Assembly (NCBI GenBank): GCA_015178975.1
Contig: WHVD01000004.1
Coordinates: 1 to 64,000, forward strand
Origin: Hysterangium stoloniferum
Lineage: Eukaryota > Basidiomycota > Agaricomycetes > Hysterangiales > Hysterangiaceae
DNA length: 64,000 nucleotides
Direction of reading: 5' to 3'
Under the pieces are notes generated by a model, which was not told the DNA's origin, ran no database searches, and worked only from the letters and a program-made list of their open reading frames with translations. Positions 22,433 through 33,700 of this stretch are shown here, piece by piece. Made by a program: the position numbers and the translations under genes. Every line of letters begins with the position of its first letter. Positions within the stretch are counted from its first letter, which is position 1.

Positions 22433-25345
22433 TCAATGTCCCTGCAACCATCCCTCCACCCGTTCTAATAGATCGGCTTTCTTCCCAGACAAGGGAAGAT
22501 TCTTGCTTCTTAAAAAGTCCTAAACGCGGTATCCATCTGGTTATCATAACAATAAAGGAGTGCACATCGCTTACCTTCAACTGATCGTTCTTCAACTGTG
22601 AAACATTGGTTTTAGTCGGCGACACAAGTGGATGATCATCACGAACATACCTTGGAGAGACTTCCTCCTTCCCATTTGCTTCGAATTTCGGCATCGTCGA
22701 CGGGTACGTCCTGCGCCTATATAGTTGTTAATTGTGCAAACTATTCCTAGGCTGCACTCACAGCTTTCCGTTTAGTACCCGCCGATACAATAACATGGTC
22801 CGCCGCCTCGTCCTCGTTCAAAGCTCCCTTCCATTTGGCCATCAACTCACCCGCACGCTGCACAAAATCAGCACTTTCCAAAAGGAAATGATAGGCTGCT
22901 ACGATGAAACGTACCTTATGTATTGGATCATATCGAGGTGCGCTCAGATCACTGAACGAATCGACATCATATTCTTCTTGGAATGCCTTTGCTTCCAGTT
23001 GTCCCCAAAACAGAGAGAGCGCTGTAACAGTCCTCAGTCAATGCTCTTTAGCAAGACATAGAAGGACCGACCTGGGTTAGGGTAGCTATCAGGCTCATAA
23101 GCGCCCTTTTTCATTGTAAGTCGGTCAATCCATGTACGAGCGGCATCTTTCAGCTTTTCGCCAGCTCACGAACAGGGTCAAACCAAAAAGTATGGTGATT
23201 CGAGAAGCACAGTCGCATACCTCGATAGGCTCGTTCGACCCCAGCAGCTCGTATATCGTCAGCGAACGGAAGGGGTTGTAGATGGAAGCCAGGTGGGTCA
23301 AGCTGTATTCCATCGTCGTCTAGCTTCTCTGCCTACACTCACAAATTGAACTGAGTTGATACAGGGGCATCAAGATATAAACTTACTTGTGGCATCAGTG
23401 CGTAAAAGGTGGGTGCACTGTTCCGCCTCGTAATACCGAGAACGAGACCTATTTTCTCTTTGGCTAACATTGACTTTAGCAATGCACTGAATGTGCGGAT
23501 GCTTCCCGAATACGCCTGAACACATGTATCTGAATTAGTCATCGTCACGAGCTAAGAAAACAAGTCCAACCATCTCATCAGGATATATGAAGACTGAGTG
23601 TTTTATATTGTCTTCGAATGCTAACTCGGTTTTGTCTTTGAAACCAAGTAGTTTCAGACCTGTGAACGGCGTAAGAACGTTACCAGACCGCTAACCAATC
23701 TCATGGCGTTACCTGGTTGCAGATCAAGTGTTCTGAAAGATTTGACTTCATCTGCTGAGAAGAATACCTGCTCGGATGCAGTCAGATGCATAATTTCTCA
23801 TAAAATTGTGGTCGTCATACGCGGTTCTTCACACCAGTTGACTTTGATGAAGGCTCCTCTTCCTCGACTTCTCCGCCATCTGGACCCATAGACCCTAAAG
23901 TCATTCCAAACAAGAGCTGATTCTTGTCATACTCCTTTTGATATTCCTAGGGGAACAATGGTTAAATATCCATACTGATGTATCTATCTGATAAGCCATA
24001 CGCACGGCATCGTAATAGATAACCTTACTTTTCGCTTCTTCCATAGTTCTTTCGTTGGTGAAGTACTTGTAGGTAGGCTTGCTTTGCTGAGTTACCAGGC
24101 CATATCTTATTGACGATTAGCTGTATATTTAAAAGTTAACAGAAGTAGCATCTACCCTTTAACACCAATGGTAAAGCCTTCAGCCAAATGCATTGGGATA
24201 CTGAAGAGGGATCGCTTGGCTATTTCACGAATCTTCATCTCTTGTACCAAGGAGTTCAGCTCTGTGATAACATCTGGCATCCGCTCAGCATCATTCTCTT
24301 CGTCTGTATCTTGTCGTGGGAGTACATGCTAAGAACCTCAGTGGTAAGTAATAGACCAGAACACGACGCAAACGCTATCTCACATCCCAAAACTTTGAAC
24401 GGTCAAAATGCCTCTCGCCTTTCTGGACAAAAAATGGAGTAACGATAACCCCGCTAGCAGATAGATCCTAGAAATAACAGTAAGTAGGTGAAATTGAGTG
24501 GAGCGGTCACAAAGATCCAAACATCAAATGTTGTTTGTGCAGTCTTAATATACTGAGGCATTGATGGATGAGGATCGTCCTCATTCGTCACTAAGAATAT
24601 TCTCTTCACCCCCGTCTTTGGTGCGCTATTTCATGCCAGGTTATCCTTACCAACCATGTTATAGGATAGGTCTAGCGTACCCGTCACGAAGGACCCAGTT
24701 ACAACTAGTGAAGACATCGCCCATAGGTACCCTGGGACCCCGGTTCGGTGGGTATAACTCCTCAAGTTTCTCAGGCTCCTGTTGCACCTCTTTCCAGGCA
24801 CATCCCTTCATCTGCGTTTGATCAAGGAGCATAAATCACACCAACATACCATGCAAGATAGACGCAAGCTGTTGAATGTTCTCGGCATTGATTTGCGAAA
24901 TAGGTTGATAGACAAAACAGTGCTTCTTGATTTCAGCACCCTTCTTTGTTTCCGATCGTTCCTCCTAAGCCATTCGGTTGATTATCGCACTGCTACCGAG
25001 ACAGAAATGGGCACAGATAAGACCAACCGTGTTGAAGAACATGATGCCAACGAGATCATTCGGCGAAGTGACGACTTTCCGCTTCTGCAGGAGCACGGCA
25101 ACCTCAAGAACAGCCTGCAAGTGACTCTTGGGTTTATCTGAATCCTCACTTCCACGAGGCTCCATCATAGACTGTGAAGCATCTAAACAGAAAAGTAGAA
25201 CGTCTCTGCCTTGGAAATATTCCTGAGAACAAGGACATGAGCTTCGCTGTGCTGGATGGCGTTGATGCGTTGAGCTCACCGAAGAGTCTTCTAATTCCTC
25301 ATCCAGATCATCTCCCAATGTATTCCAGTCGTCAAAAGGAGGCAT
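22433..25345 (-). CDS. KU70: Ku70, DNA end-binding subunit for non-homologous end joining, 18 exons
   Basis: Pairs with Ku80 to form the ring that binds double-strand DNA ends in the nucleus and starts end joining; also protects telomeres. The exons I trace (minus) are 25280-25345, 25028-25222, 24850-24964, 24681-24789, 24523-24625, 24384-24467, 24156-24328, 24006-24105, 23821-23946, 23713-23767, 23571-23659, 23387-23515, 23221-23332, 23072-23164, 22762-23021, 22651-22710, 22575-22595 and 22433-22519, giving 658 residues with no internal stop. The N-terminal von Willebrand-like domain shows RDVLLFCLDASQSM and VGIMFFNT, then TSCNWVLRDGAPKTG and IFLVTNEDDPHP. The beta-barrel core includes LKLLGFKDK and LVLGITRRNSAPTFYALMPQ. 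The C-terminal arm has YPNPALSLFWGQLEA, and a SAP domain closes the protein (LKNDQLKDFLRSKNLPLSGKK). The first intron (25223-25279) is 57 bp and stop-free, so its removal is inferred. The 21-nt exon 17 is a microexon inside the SAP domain. Confidence 0.94.
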
Positions 25346-27858
25346 GTTTAATCCGATATGGTATAAACGTCAAAGAAACACCAACTATGAAGGCGACAGC
25401 GAAGAGGACGCGAAAGCACTTTTGAGTTTCAAATATGATCACGTGATCCAAATGAGAGGCGTGACGCTGTGACATCACGCGAAAATGTTTTCACGGTCCT
25501 ACTTAAGTCGCAAGTATACTTATGAATAATTATATTGCTTCAATGACTAATTTATGCGATTAACAGCATAATCCAAACTTTGTTGTACTCATTCTCGGAC
25601 TCCCCGGGCCCCCAGGTCGTTCGCCCTGGTACTCTGACAGACTCCTGTGTTAATGTGAGTCTGTCCATTCGTGCGAATGATGCCGATTAAGATGTCCGTC
25701 CGTCTCGGCCAATGCTAATGTTTACGATAATGTTTGGGAACAGTTTATTTGAACAACCTATGTTTATTTAGGTAATGGGCGTAGTCCGGTGCCGGTCGTC
25801 GAGCAGGTGTCATGGGACTTCCCATGACAGATATCTTTAACACGGAGACTCCTTTGCCTTCATTCTTAAATCTAAAACGAAGTCGCAAGAACCTGCAAAC
25901 GTATGCACAAAGCACAAATACCTATGCAACTCATGTAGTTGCACACTGTTTGATTTTTGTCCAGGGAGGATAGTAAACGTGTCTTTAACTCTGTGTCTTT
26001 AACTCTATGTCCATCACTTACGACACCGACTTCTTCGAGATTGACTCAAAATTATCCTTGCTACAACGAGGATCCCTTTGGAAACTAGTGAGGTCTGATG
26101 GTAGGTCTGGTGTTTAGCTTCTTGGCTTATCTCAAGGTGGATGCTTCTCCACAGGGAAGGGACACAGCATCAGCCAGTTACGATTCAATTTCAAAATGAC
26201 AATCATGAATTTAATGCAGGTGTTTAAGGATATTCACCGCTGTGAATTCAGGCGGAGGTTTATTTCGCCCGAGAGCAGCATCAGAACGGTTCTTTTCATC
26301 AGAGTTTTATGGATAGCCGTTCTTAACCGCATCCAGCCGGATGCAACGCTCCTAGTGATGCTTGCACATTTTTGGAAGACTTCGGATAATCCCTATAAAG
26401 GCCAGGTACCAATTTGTGTCTCCAACTTGAACATGCCCTTATGCTAGCTCAAAATCTATGAGGCACTCAACATTATAGAAAGCCGGGTTTTTTGACCAGG
26501 TCGTGGGTAAGATGGTGCTCATGTCTGAATTTTAAATTTTCTTGTAGCAACATTCTTGTAGTGGGCCGAAAAACGTTTTGAGGCGGGAAGTGGCAATTCT
26601 GGTAAAAACTTTTTTTGTTTGGAGGTTAGATGCATCATCCGGGTAGAAATGTGACCTCTCGAGGCCTGATCAGAAGTCTGGGAAAAAAAGGTTAAATCAC
26701 ACTAAACTGATCCAAAATCAGCGATCTTGATATCTGACCTAGATACAATTTATCAAATGGTCGAGTTTAGCCAGTAAAGCGATCCACTAGGCCCTGCATA
26801 TGTCCTTTAAATGTGACTGATGTGAAAAACAAACCAAGTGCTCTACATGCAAGCCGGCTGCATGTCCCATCCTGTTTTACGTTTGGTTATACTCATCCTG
26901 CAAATTGCGGCAATGGGTAAATACACCCACCGAAGACGAGTGAAGTGAAGTGTAATGTGTGCGATGATCTACGTAAGTCAGAAAGCAATTTTTTCCTGCA
27001 AGTATCTGCATAGCCTAGTATTTAGGTAACGTCCACTATCTGTTGCTAGTCATGAATCTGAGTTGCCCTCGTGTTCTGAACCACTGCTATTTAAAGCTTA
27101 ATGAACTGATTAGCTTCGGGATGCAGATGACTCCCTGAATTCGAATGACGTTATTATTCACGGATCCCACAAGAAACCCCACCAAAGTCAGGTAGATCTT
27201 AGACTCGAGGATCCTCAATCACAATGAAGACGGTTCCTAATGGAGAAATGTATATTGAGGCGACTAATGAATATAAGGACAGGATATTAATAGTGTCAAG
27301 CTCAGAATACGACTCAACACGGAAGATATGGTTTTTCGCGTGCCCACACGAACATTATATTTTCATCGGCTCTGGGTATTTAAAACCTTCTTCGAAATGG
27401 CGGTTCGTGCTAAGCACCGTGGGAGCAGGTTGATTGCCAAAGTTGCCACCAGGCAGATCCGTATCGTAATAGCTCCCCCTGAAAGTCTGACGCCAAAGTC
27501 AAAATCCACACAGTATTTTGATGGCTAGTTATACGCGGTCACGGGACCCTTTGGCGCACTGGGGCTATTTCCAACAAAAAGCAAAGTCAAATAATCCTCA
27601 GTGATTGCTAAGGAGGATCAGCAAGGGTCCTGCGGGGTAAAAAATATAGCGTTCTCACGTCGGCGGTAGGCGGGTGCTGTCTCTATTATTTGGTCACTCA
27701 CAAACACAAGTAGCGCGTTGAAACCGGGTCCAATAGCCCATCTTGATGCAGGTACAACTTAATGGATGTAGTGATCATTCCCATTCTCCCATACGCTTCC
27801 ATATAAGGTCCCGCAGTCCCACCTGCCCCCCCAGCCCCCCTTCTTCGAAGTAACGGCT
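25346..27858. other. Gene-free stretch between Ku70 and aquaporin genes
   Basis: About 2.5 kb between the divergent starts of Ku70 and the aquaporin, so it contains both promoters. A CCATATAAGG box at about 27800 lies near the aquaporin start. Short open frames (for example 27224-27433, ATG-initiated) have no recognisable features. No transposon sequence recognised. Confidence 0.4.
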
Positions 27859-29676
27859 ATGAGTTTTACGAACAACAACCCCAGCACAGGTTTCACTCAC
27901 CTTGTCGATGTGAGTCCCTGAGCCCTTTGGTCTTGTGTTTGTTATTTACTAGAGGGGATATCTCAGGTCATCCAGCGTCCTAGATGGCTTCAAAGTACGT
28001 AAATTTACCATGTAAGGACCAAGATCGCGCCTGATGATAGTTGCTTACTCTCAGGTTGGGAAAAGCAGCGGTTTGTAGCCTCACCTTGGGGTGAAATATT
28101 CTTGTTAAAGATATCGTTTCGTTTGAAGGCATGGCGCTTTTCACCCCATCATTGAGGGTATCGGTGAATTCGTGAGTATGCTCAACGTAGTTTTCAGCCA
28201 CCGCCCTGATTGTCGACCATTCTTGTGTAATAAGATGGGAGTGTTCTTCTACGTGTACTGTGGTGTTGGTGCAACGGCTGCCTTCAACATTGGAACTCTC
28301 GCGGAATTGCCGGGTATCGGATGTAAGCCCTACCCTTCTCGATTAAAAACAACAAAAATCAATATACAGAACAGCACTCTTAACTGTCGGATTCGCATAC
28401 GCGATTGGCATCGTGACAGCAATTAGTATCGCTAGTTCTGCCTCAGGAGGTCACTTCAACCCTTGTATCAGTATCGCTCAGGCTGTTTGGCACGGATTCC
28501 CGTGGAAAAAGGTCCCCTAGTATGTAACGATAATTTATCATCATTATATTTATCGATGTCGTACCGTCAGCTTCATCGCCTGTCAAATTCTCGGAGCATA
28601 CTTCGCCTGTCTTCTTGTTTATGGCCAGTACAGGACCACCTTGAAGGTTGTCCTAGTGCCTTATCACCCCTTGGCCTTCCTAATGAAGGAATTGTTGTTG
28701 TGTGTAGACTATTGAAGAGCTCCTCATTGTTACTGGTAAATACGACGCAGTCCAATTCACCCCCAACGGTATTGCGGGCATCTTCGCTTTGTATACTCAA
28801 GAAGGAGCCAACTTGCGTGACGCCTTTATGAACGAGTTCTTTGTTGTAAGCATTGATGTGCCCCACCAGTCTCTCCGCATACTAACCTTGAGACACAGGA
28901 CTTTTTCCTTGCGTAAGTGTTTTTCTTGCGAGCACCTCCTAATTTCTTGACTTGACAATTAAATAGCTTGGTCATTTGGTAGGTTGAGGTCTTGGATAGA
29001 TAGGTCTCTTAGACTGATGCCATATAAGGGGATGCATGGACCCTACCAACTTCTTTGTGCCTCCTGCAGTCGGTCCTTTCATCATCGGATTGGCCTAGTG
29101 AGCATTTTTATAAATTATTAACCACAAATTAGGAATTTAACCATTCTCTTCAGTGCTACTGTGATATGGGATTTCGCTCCTGGTGCCCGTTAGTTACTTT
29201 AATACCTTGTTACTACTGGTTCCTCTGACGAGTTCCCTTCTAGTCGCTGCTAATACCGCACGTGATGTAGGAGCGTAAGTATCTCTCCTGTGTATGCGAC
29301 ATCTTGGCCTTTATAACTTGTTTTTTCATAGTCGTCTAATGGCTATTACTATATGGGGAACAAAAGCAAACGGTGGTGCATACGCTGCGATCGCTGCCCT
29401 CACAAATATTCCTGCAACCCTGTTAGCTACTCTCGTCTATGAGCTCGTCTTCACAGATTCTAGCCGAGGTCGGTCTATCCTATCATGTATTCACTGACTA
29501 ATTGATGACACTCTTGTCACCCAGTGCTTCCCCGTGCTCAACAGGAATTCCTGAATGGCCACAAGGCTCACCTTGACCACAAGAGCCTAGAAGAGCACCT
29601 CAAGGCCTCGACTGTTGCTCGATCCAGCCATGGATCGACAGAGAAGGCTGAATTCCAGAACGCCGAGCATGTATAA
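27859..29676 (+). CDS. Aquaporin / major intrinsic protein with NPC and NTA motifs, 15 exons
   Basis: A six-helix membrane channel for water or small neutral solutes such as glycerol. I trace exons 27859-27909, 27967-27994, 28055-28070, 28129-28171, 28235-28322, 28375-28519, 28571-28646, 28708-28845, 28899-28912, 28967-28978, 29029-29097, 29154-29188, 29244-29274, 29332-29468 and 29525-29676, giving 344 residues. Landmarks: GVFFYVYCGVGATAAFN in helix 1, then SGGHFNPCISIAQA, where the first pore motif is NPC in place of NPA. QILGAYFACLLVYGQY follows. Loop E has NTARDVGARL, where the second motif is NTA in place of NPA but the selectivity arginine remains. The last helix and a charged cytosolic tail of about 60 residues end at TAA. 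Two exons are only 14 and 12 nt (28899-28912, 28967-28978). Fungal facultative aquaporins are known to deviate from NPA; substrate cannot be read from the sequence. The microexons are needed to keep frame. Confidence 0.9.
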
Positions 29677-29877
29677 TCCCTTGCAACGATTTTGTAGCAT
29701 GGTTGCTGTCTAATGTACATGCTGACGCCATGTATACCAAATATCAGTTGTTATCTTTCTTAATCACACATGTTTTTGCCAAACTCGAGATTCAAGCCAT
29801 GTCGATAAGCGTAGAATACGTCCATCTGCGATCCTTACAATGAACAAACTAGGAAATGTTGACTTGTTGGAACAAGA
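29677..29877. other. Downstream region of the aquaporin gene
   Basis: Presumed 3' untranslated region and spacer. I see nothing further in it. Confidence 0.4.
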
Positions 29878-30054
29878 CAGTCGACTCCCTCATAACACAT
29901 ACCCCTCGGGCTAGGCCCAGAAGTATGTGTTATGAGGGAGTATGGGTTATCAGGGAGGTATTAAAACCCGCGTAGAAACTTGGTTACTCCAGAATTGTAT
30001 GCGTTATTAGAGAATATGGGCTTTACCGGGCATGTGTTATAAGGGAGTTGACTG
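29878..30054. mobile_element. MITE-like element with pogo/Fot1-type inverted ends
   Basis: The left end is CAGTCGACTCCCTCATAACA and the right end is the near-perfect reverse complement (ATGTGTTATAAGGGAGTTGACTG), 177 bp in total. An additional inner copy of the same end in inverted orientation (GTATGTGTTATGAGGGAG at about 29922-29939) makes the left part a hairpin. The right flank is TA, the expected Tc1/mariner target dinucleotide; the left flank is GA, so the duplication is imperfect. It has no coding capacity. Confidence 0.65.
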
Positions 30055-30179
30055 TATTGATTCTAAGAGAGCATAAATAGTAAGACCACAGGGTCTGCAA
30101 AGTGACCACAAAAGTGGTAAATTTGTGCTGAATAGGATTCTGCTAAAACTTAACAAGTAAAACATTCTGAGCTTTCTGC

Positions 30180-30502
30180 TTATAACCTGACCTGGAGAAA
30201 CTCGAACCATTATCTCAATCCACGCAGACTATATCCGCACTACTCTGTTTATTTGACTCTCTCGTTATTTCCTTAAACATTCGAGCAGTCACTCAGAATT
30301 GTACTTCAAGGTCGATTGTCTTTCATTCATCTTAGCTTTCTATTTTACTTAAGATAGCTAATCCTCTCAACTGTATTGAACTAGATAGTCAATACGTGTT
30401 TGGTCTGTATTGAACTTAGATAGTCAATACATTGTTGTGTCATACCTAAACGGTTGATATTCTTCGTATATAGAACAGTTAGAACTTCCACCACTCTTCA
30501 CA
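30180..30502 (+). repeat. LTR fragment, plus orientation
   Basis: The region ends TTCCACCACTCTTCACA at 30502 and matches, in reverse complement, the LTR at 30980-31480, including the CTTCGTATATAGAACAGTT block and the repeated ATAGTCAATAC motif. The 5' part is missing or too diverged to place, so the left boundary is approximate. Confidence 0.65.
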
Positions 30503-30979
30503 CCATGGAGGGCCTGGCAGCAGGCATTGGCTTTGGACCCATGATGATGGGGGTAATAAAGAAGAAGAAATTTTTATTTTTTCAATTTTTTATATAGGCT
30601 CGTCATATCTGAACCTTACTGTAAGGGCAACCCCTGCAGCCTGTGGTACTCACACTAGGCTAGCAGCAGGGAATCTGAAGTATGTAATATTAGATCTGAT
30701 ATATATATACAAGTAACTACCTAACTCACCTAGCAGGAGGGAATCCGAAGAGAAACAGTCTAAGGAATTCTCCCTGCAAGGTGTGACCCATAGGCACCCA
30801 GTAGTCTAAAAATAACTCTACCTATTACAGAGCAGAGGGCCTTCCCCCAATGGAACACTACTACTATGAGAAGGGGAGGGAAAGTGATGGATGGCATGGG
30901 GTTGGACTGTAGACTCAGGGACTCCAATAAGATGAGGAAATGGTACTGGGGTCTGTGACAGAGGTCCCCTGACACTTAC
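30503..30979. other. 477-bp segment enclosed by two inverted LTR ends
   Basis: Both neighbouring LTRs have their CA ends pointing into this segment. It has no long frame and no recognisable protein signature. It may be residual leader sequence of two elements that met tail to tail. Confidence 0.4.
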
Positions 30980-31480
30980 TGTGAAGAGTGGTGGAAGTTC
31001 TAACTGTTCTATATACGAAGAATATCGACCGTTTAGGTACGACACGTAGTTGTATTGACTATCTAAGTTCAATACACACAGACAAGTATCGACTATTTAG
31101 TTCGATACGTCCGAGTGAAGTAAGTAGAGTAGATAGCTACAATGAAATAAAGGAATCAACTGTAGGTATGATCCTGAGTGACTGCTCGAGTGTAGAAACG
31201 AGTAACGAGAGTCGAATGATAGAGTAGCGCGGATGTCGTCTGCGCGGATTGAGATATAGATAAGGTTTCGACTGGTACAGTTCGAAACCAAGAATGTGTA
31301 GGTAGTTGAAGTCCGTCTGTGATGGTCAAGACAATACCTCAATCACGACTTACAGGACACTAACTGTGTGTCTGGGTAAGTCGTGGTTACGAGGTAAAAA
31401 AGTGTCTGAGTTTTAACTACGGGTGCTAGAATACATAAGTCTGGTGTGTATGTGCCCACAAGAGTCGATGTACCACATAC
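30980..31480 (-). repeat. LTR fragment, minus orientation
   Basis: It starts TGTGAAGAGTGGTGGAAG on the plus strand and mirrors the LTR end at 30180-30502. Further in, the AGACACTTTTTTACC and CACATACACACC blocks relate it to the solo LTR at 9785-10202. It is interrupted at 31481 by another LTR family. Confidence 0.65.
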
Positions 31481-31536
31481 TGTTACGACCAAACAATCCC
31501 GCCGGACTCCGGGCACTAACCCATACGCCCCCATGC
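31481..31536 (+). repeat. 56-bp stub of an element C-type LTR
   Basis: TGTTACGACC followed by AATCCCGCCGGACTCCGGGC and ACCCATACGC closely follows the first bases of the element C LTR (58822 onward: TGTTATGACTGG, AATCCCGCCAGACTCCGGGC, ACTTATACGC). It is cut at 31536 where the copy B LTR starts. The remainder is not found on the far side. Confidence 0.8.
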
Positions 31537-32181
31537 TGTAAAGGGTATGCATATATGCGTACCTGGACTAAGGAATAATAGCCGGATTATAGTACTTTAT
31601 TATTTACCTTTTATTTTCTTTCTTTATATTCTTTCTATATTTCGAGCACACCTTGATTTTGTAGTTCGAAGCTTTGTGTATACGTATGGGCACTCTTAGC
31701 ACCAAAAGAGACAGACAACTTTTACCCAGCAGACACCACCTCGTAAATGACCCAGACGTCGAATAGCGAGAGGTGTCAAGGGTAACATTTCAACTACCTT
31801 TAAAGGTAGTATTCTCTTGCATACTAACGTACTTTGGACTCGAACCGCGAAGGTCGAGTTCCAATCTAAGGTCTTTGCACTAGTCGACATTATAGTCGAC
31901 TCACGCTATTATTTCTTTACTCTAGATATTCAGCTTCGTGTTGATTATCTATTTTATATCTAGCTATGAGTTGTACCGTGAAGGTCAACTCTTTCATTCT
32001 TTCATTCTAGCCGTCAAGAGCAACTGTACAGTTGCTCTTGTGACACATAGCATGTCTTCTTACTAGTACAGCTTGTCTAGTAATCTACGGTATTGTACTG
32101 TACGGTCAATATCTGCTAATAGTAGTTGAATAGACACTATTTTTCGTATATCGAACGGTCAGAATCTATCGACTCTTCACA
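31537..32181 (+). repeat. 5' LTR of chromovirus copy B
   Basis: TGTAAAGGGTATGC to GACTCTTCACA, 645 bp, bounded by TG and CA, with GTGGTGATCC immediately inside. It is nearly identical to the copy A LTR (8071-8717). The bases outside are CATGC (31532-31536). Confidence 0.92.
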
Positions 32182-32257
32182 GTGGTGATCCAGGCCGGAC
32201 CGTTCTTTTCCTACGAGGAAAAACTTATTATTTGACTACTAAGACCTGAACACGCGA

Positions 32258-33700
32258 ATGACTACGGGCAAGAATCAAACATCTAGGCCTTCATCAACGC
32301 CGGGTAGCTCCATGCCTCGTCAAAAATCTTTTAACCTAGAACCACCCCGTAATGTCACCCTGAGGAAGTCTTCGTCGACTTTTCAAGGATCAGCTTCTCC
32401 GGAGGATTCCCCCGGAGTAGTAGCTGGATCGTCTACAAACATTCCCCAGCTTCCTCCAGGATCACCTCCTCCAGAGGGTTCCCCCGGAGTAGTAGCTGGA
32501 TCGTCAATGAACATTCCCCCCGATCCACCTGAGGAACGCTCATTACTCGAGCAGTTGGACACCCCTGGAGTTAACGTTGAGCCTAATCGAGCACCCACAC
32601 CCGTTCTCAGATTCCCTCCGAGACAGGTCATCCTTAAGCAGTTCCTCGGAGGTCATATGGTTTACGCCCAGCCCATCGACTACAAATGGGATATGTACTA
32701 CACCGATCGAATCCCCGAGGATCAGATTACCCCCTTCGTGGAGGAGTACAGTACGGATTACCCTATTCTACCGGAGACTGTAGCAGTCTGGTTAGGGCGT
32801 TATCAAGCGATTTTATCGGCGCGGGATTTATTCACGCGACCAGGGAACCTTGAGGATTTGACCCAATCGATTCCTGAATGGTCGAATGAGGTGACGACCA
32901 CTATGGAAGGAGGAAGAAGAATTCTCAAGCGGGAGGTGTTTTCTCTGTTCCTTGAAGCACTTCGTACGCACGATGATGTGTTGCAGATCCTGCATGTCCT
33001 GCTTAGCGGAGATCATGTTGTGCCTAAGGTTGACTACCAGTACATGTACATCCGTATGTTGGAGGAGTCTCTCAATGGAGTCATGCCAAATCTATCGCTG
33101 GCATACCTCACTTTAAGAGGTCGGTTGAAGCGAAACCAAAGAAGACTTGATAAGATGGTTTTAGAGGTACTCCTCCCCTATAACGACTCGATCCAGGTCC
33201 CTGATTCGCCTATCTCCACGACCAATTCGTTCGTTCGCAACTTAAACGGGTCCCCTGATACTCGTTTTCTGCATTCTCTCAACCGTCCCGTAATATTGGA
33301 GGATTTTCCACTGGACTTGAGGACGCAAGTGATAGAACGCCTTCAGGAGAAGAGGATTGAGGTCTGCGCTCCCTTCCATCAACCCCAGCCGTGTCGACTT
33401 CTGAACGCGACGGAGATCAAGAGACAAATCGCGATGGAACCGGGCCTAACATCTCTCCAGGGAGATCACCGCTCTCGCGTCGCATTTGAAGGAGTCTCCA
33501 ACAGCCCTAACTTCAGGGATGAAGTGACCACTCTCAGAAACCGATCAGTCGCCAACAAGGGTCGACCGTCCTTCTCCACGGCATTCACTGAGGGCATAGC
33601 TGGCCCAGTTGCTGGTCGAGGATCGCTTAATCCAGACGGTCCCCGCCATTCTCTACCGATCGCTTCAAACCCTTTCTTGCCATCCAGGAGGACCCCCTAG
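32258..33700 (+). CDS. Gag N-terminal part, copy B
   Basis: 480 codons from the same ATG as copy A gag, starting 76 bp inside the LTR. The duplicated Pro/Ser segment (PEDSPGVVAGSS and PEGSPGVVAGSS) and the helical body match copy A at nearly all positions. The frame ends early at 33700 after PFLPSRRTP, where copy A reads on; a small deletion is the likely cause. The remainder of gag continues in a neighbouring frame (33609 onward). Confidence 0.85.
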   Translation: MTTGKNQTSRPSSTPGSSMPRQKSFNLEPPRNVTLRKSSSTFQGSASPEDSPGVVAGSSTNIPQLPPGSPPPEGSPGVVAGSSMNIPPDPPEERSLLEQLDTPGVNVEPNRAPTPVLRFPPRQVILKQFLGGHMVYAQPIDYKWDMYYTDRIPEDQITPFVEEYSTDYPILPETVAVWLGRYQAILSARDLFTRPGNLEDLTQSIPEWSNEVTTTMEGGRRILKREVFSLFLEALRTHDDVLQILHVLLSGDHVVPKVDYQYMYIRMLEESLNGVMPNLSLAYLTLRGRLKRNQRRLDKMVLEVLLPYNDSIQVPDSPISTTNSFVRNLNGSPDTRFLHSLNRPVILEDFPLDLRTQVIERLQEKRIEVCAPFHQPQPCRLLNATEIKRQIAMEPGLTSLQGDHRSRVAFEGVSNSPNFRDEVTTLRNRSVANKGRPSFSTAFTEGIAGPVAGRGSLNPDGPRHSLPIASNPFLPSRRTP

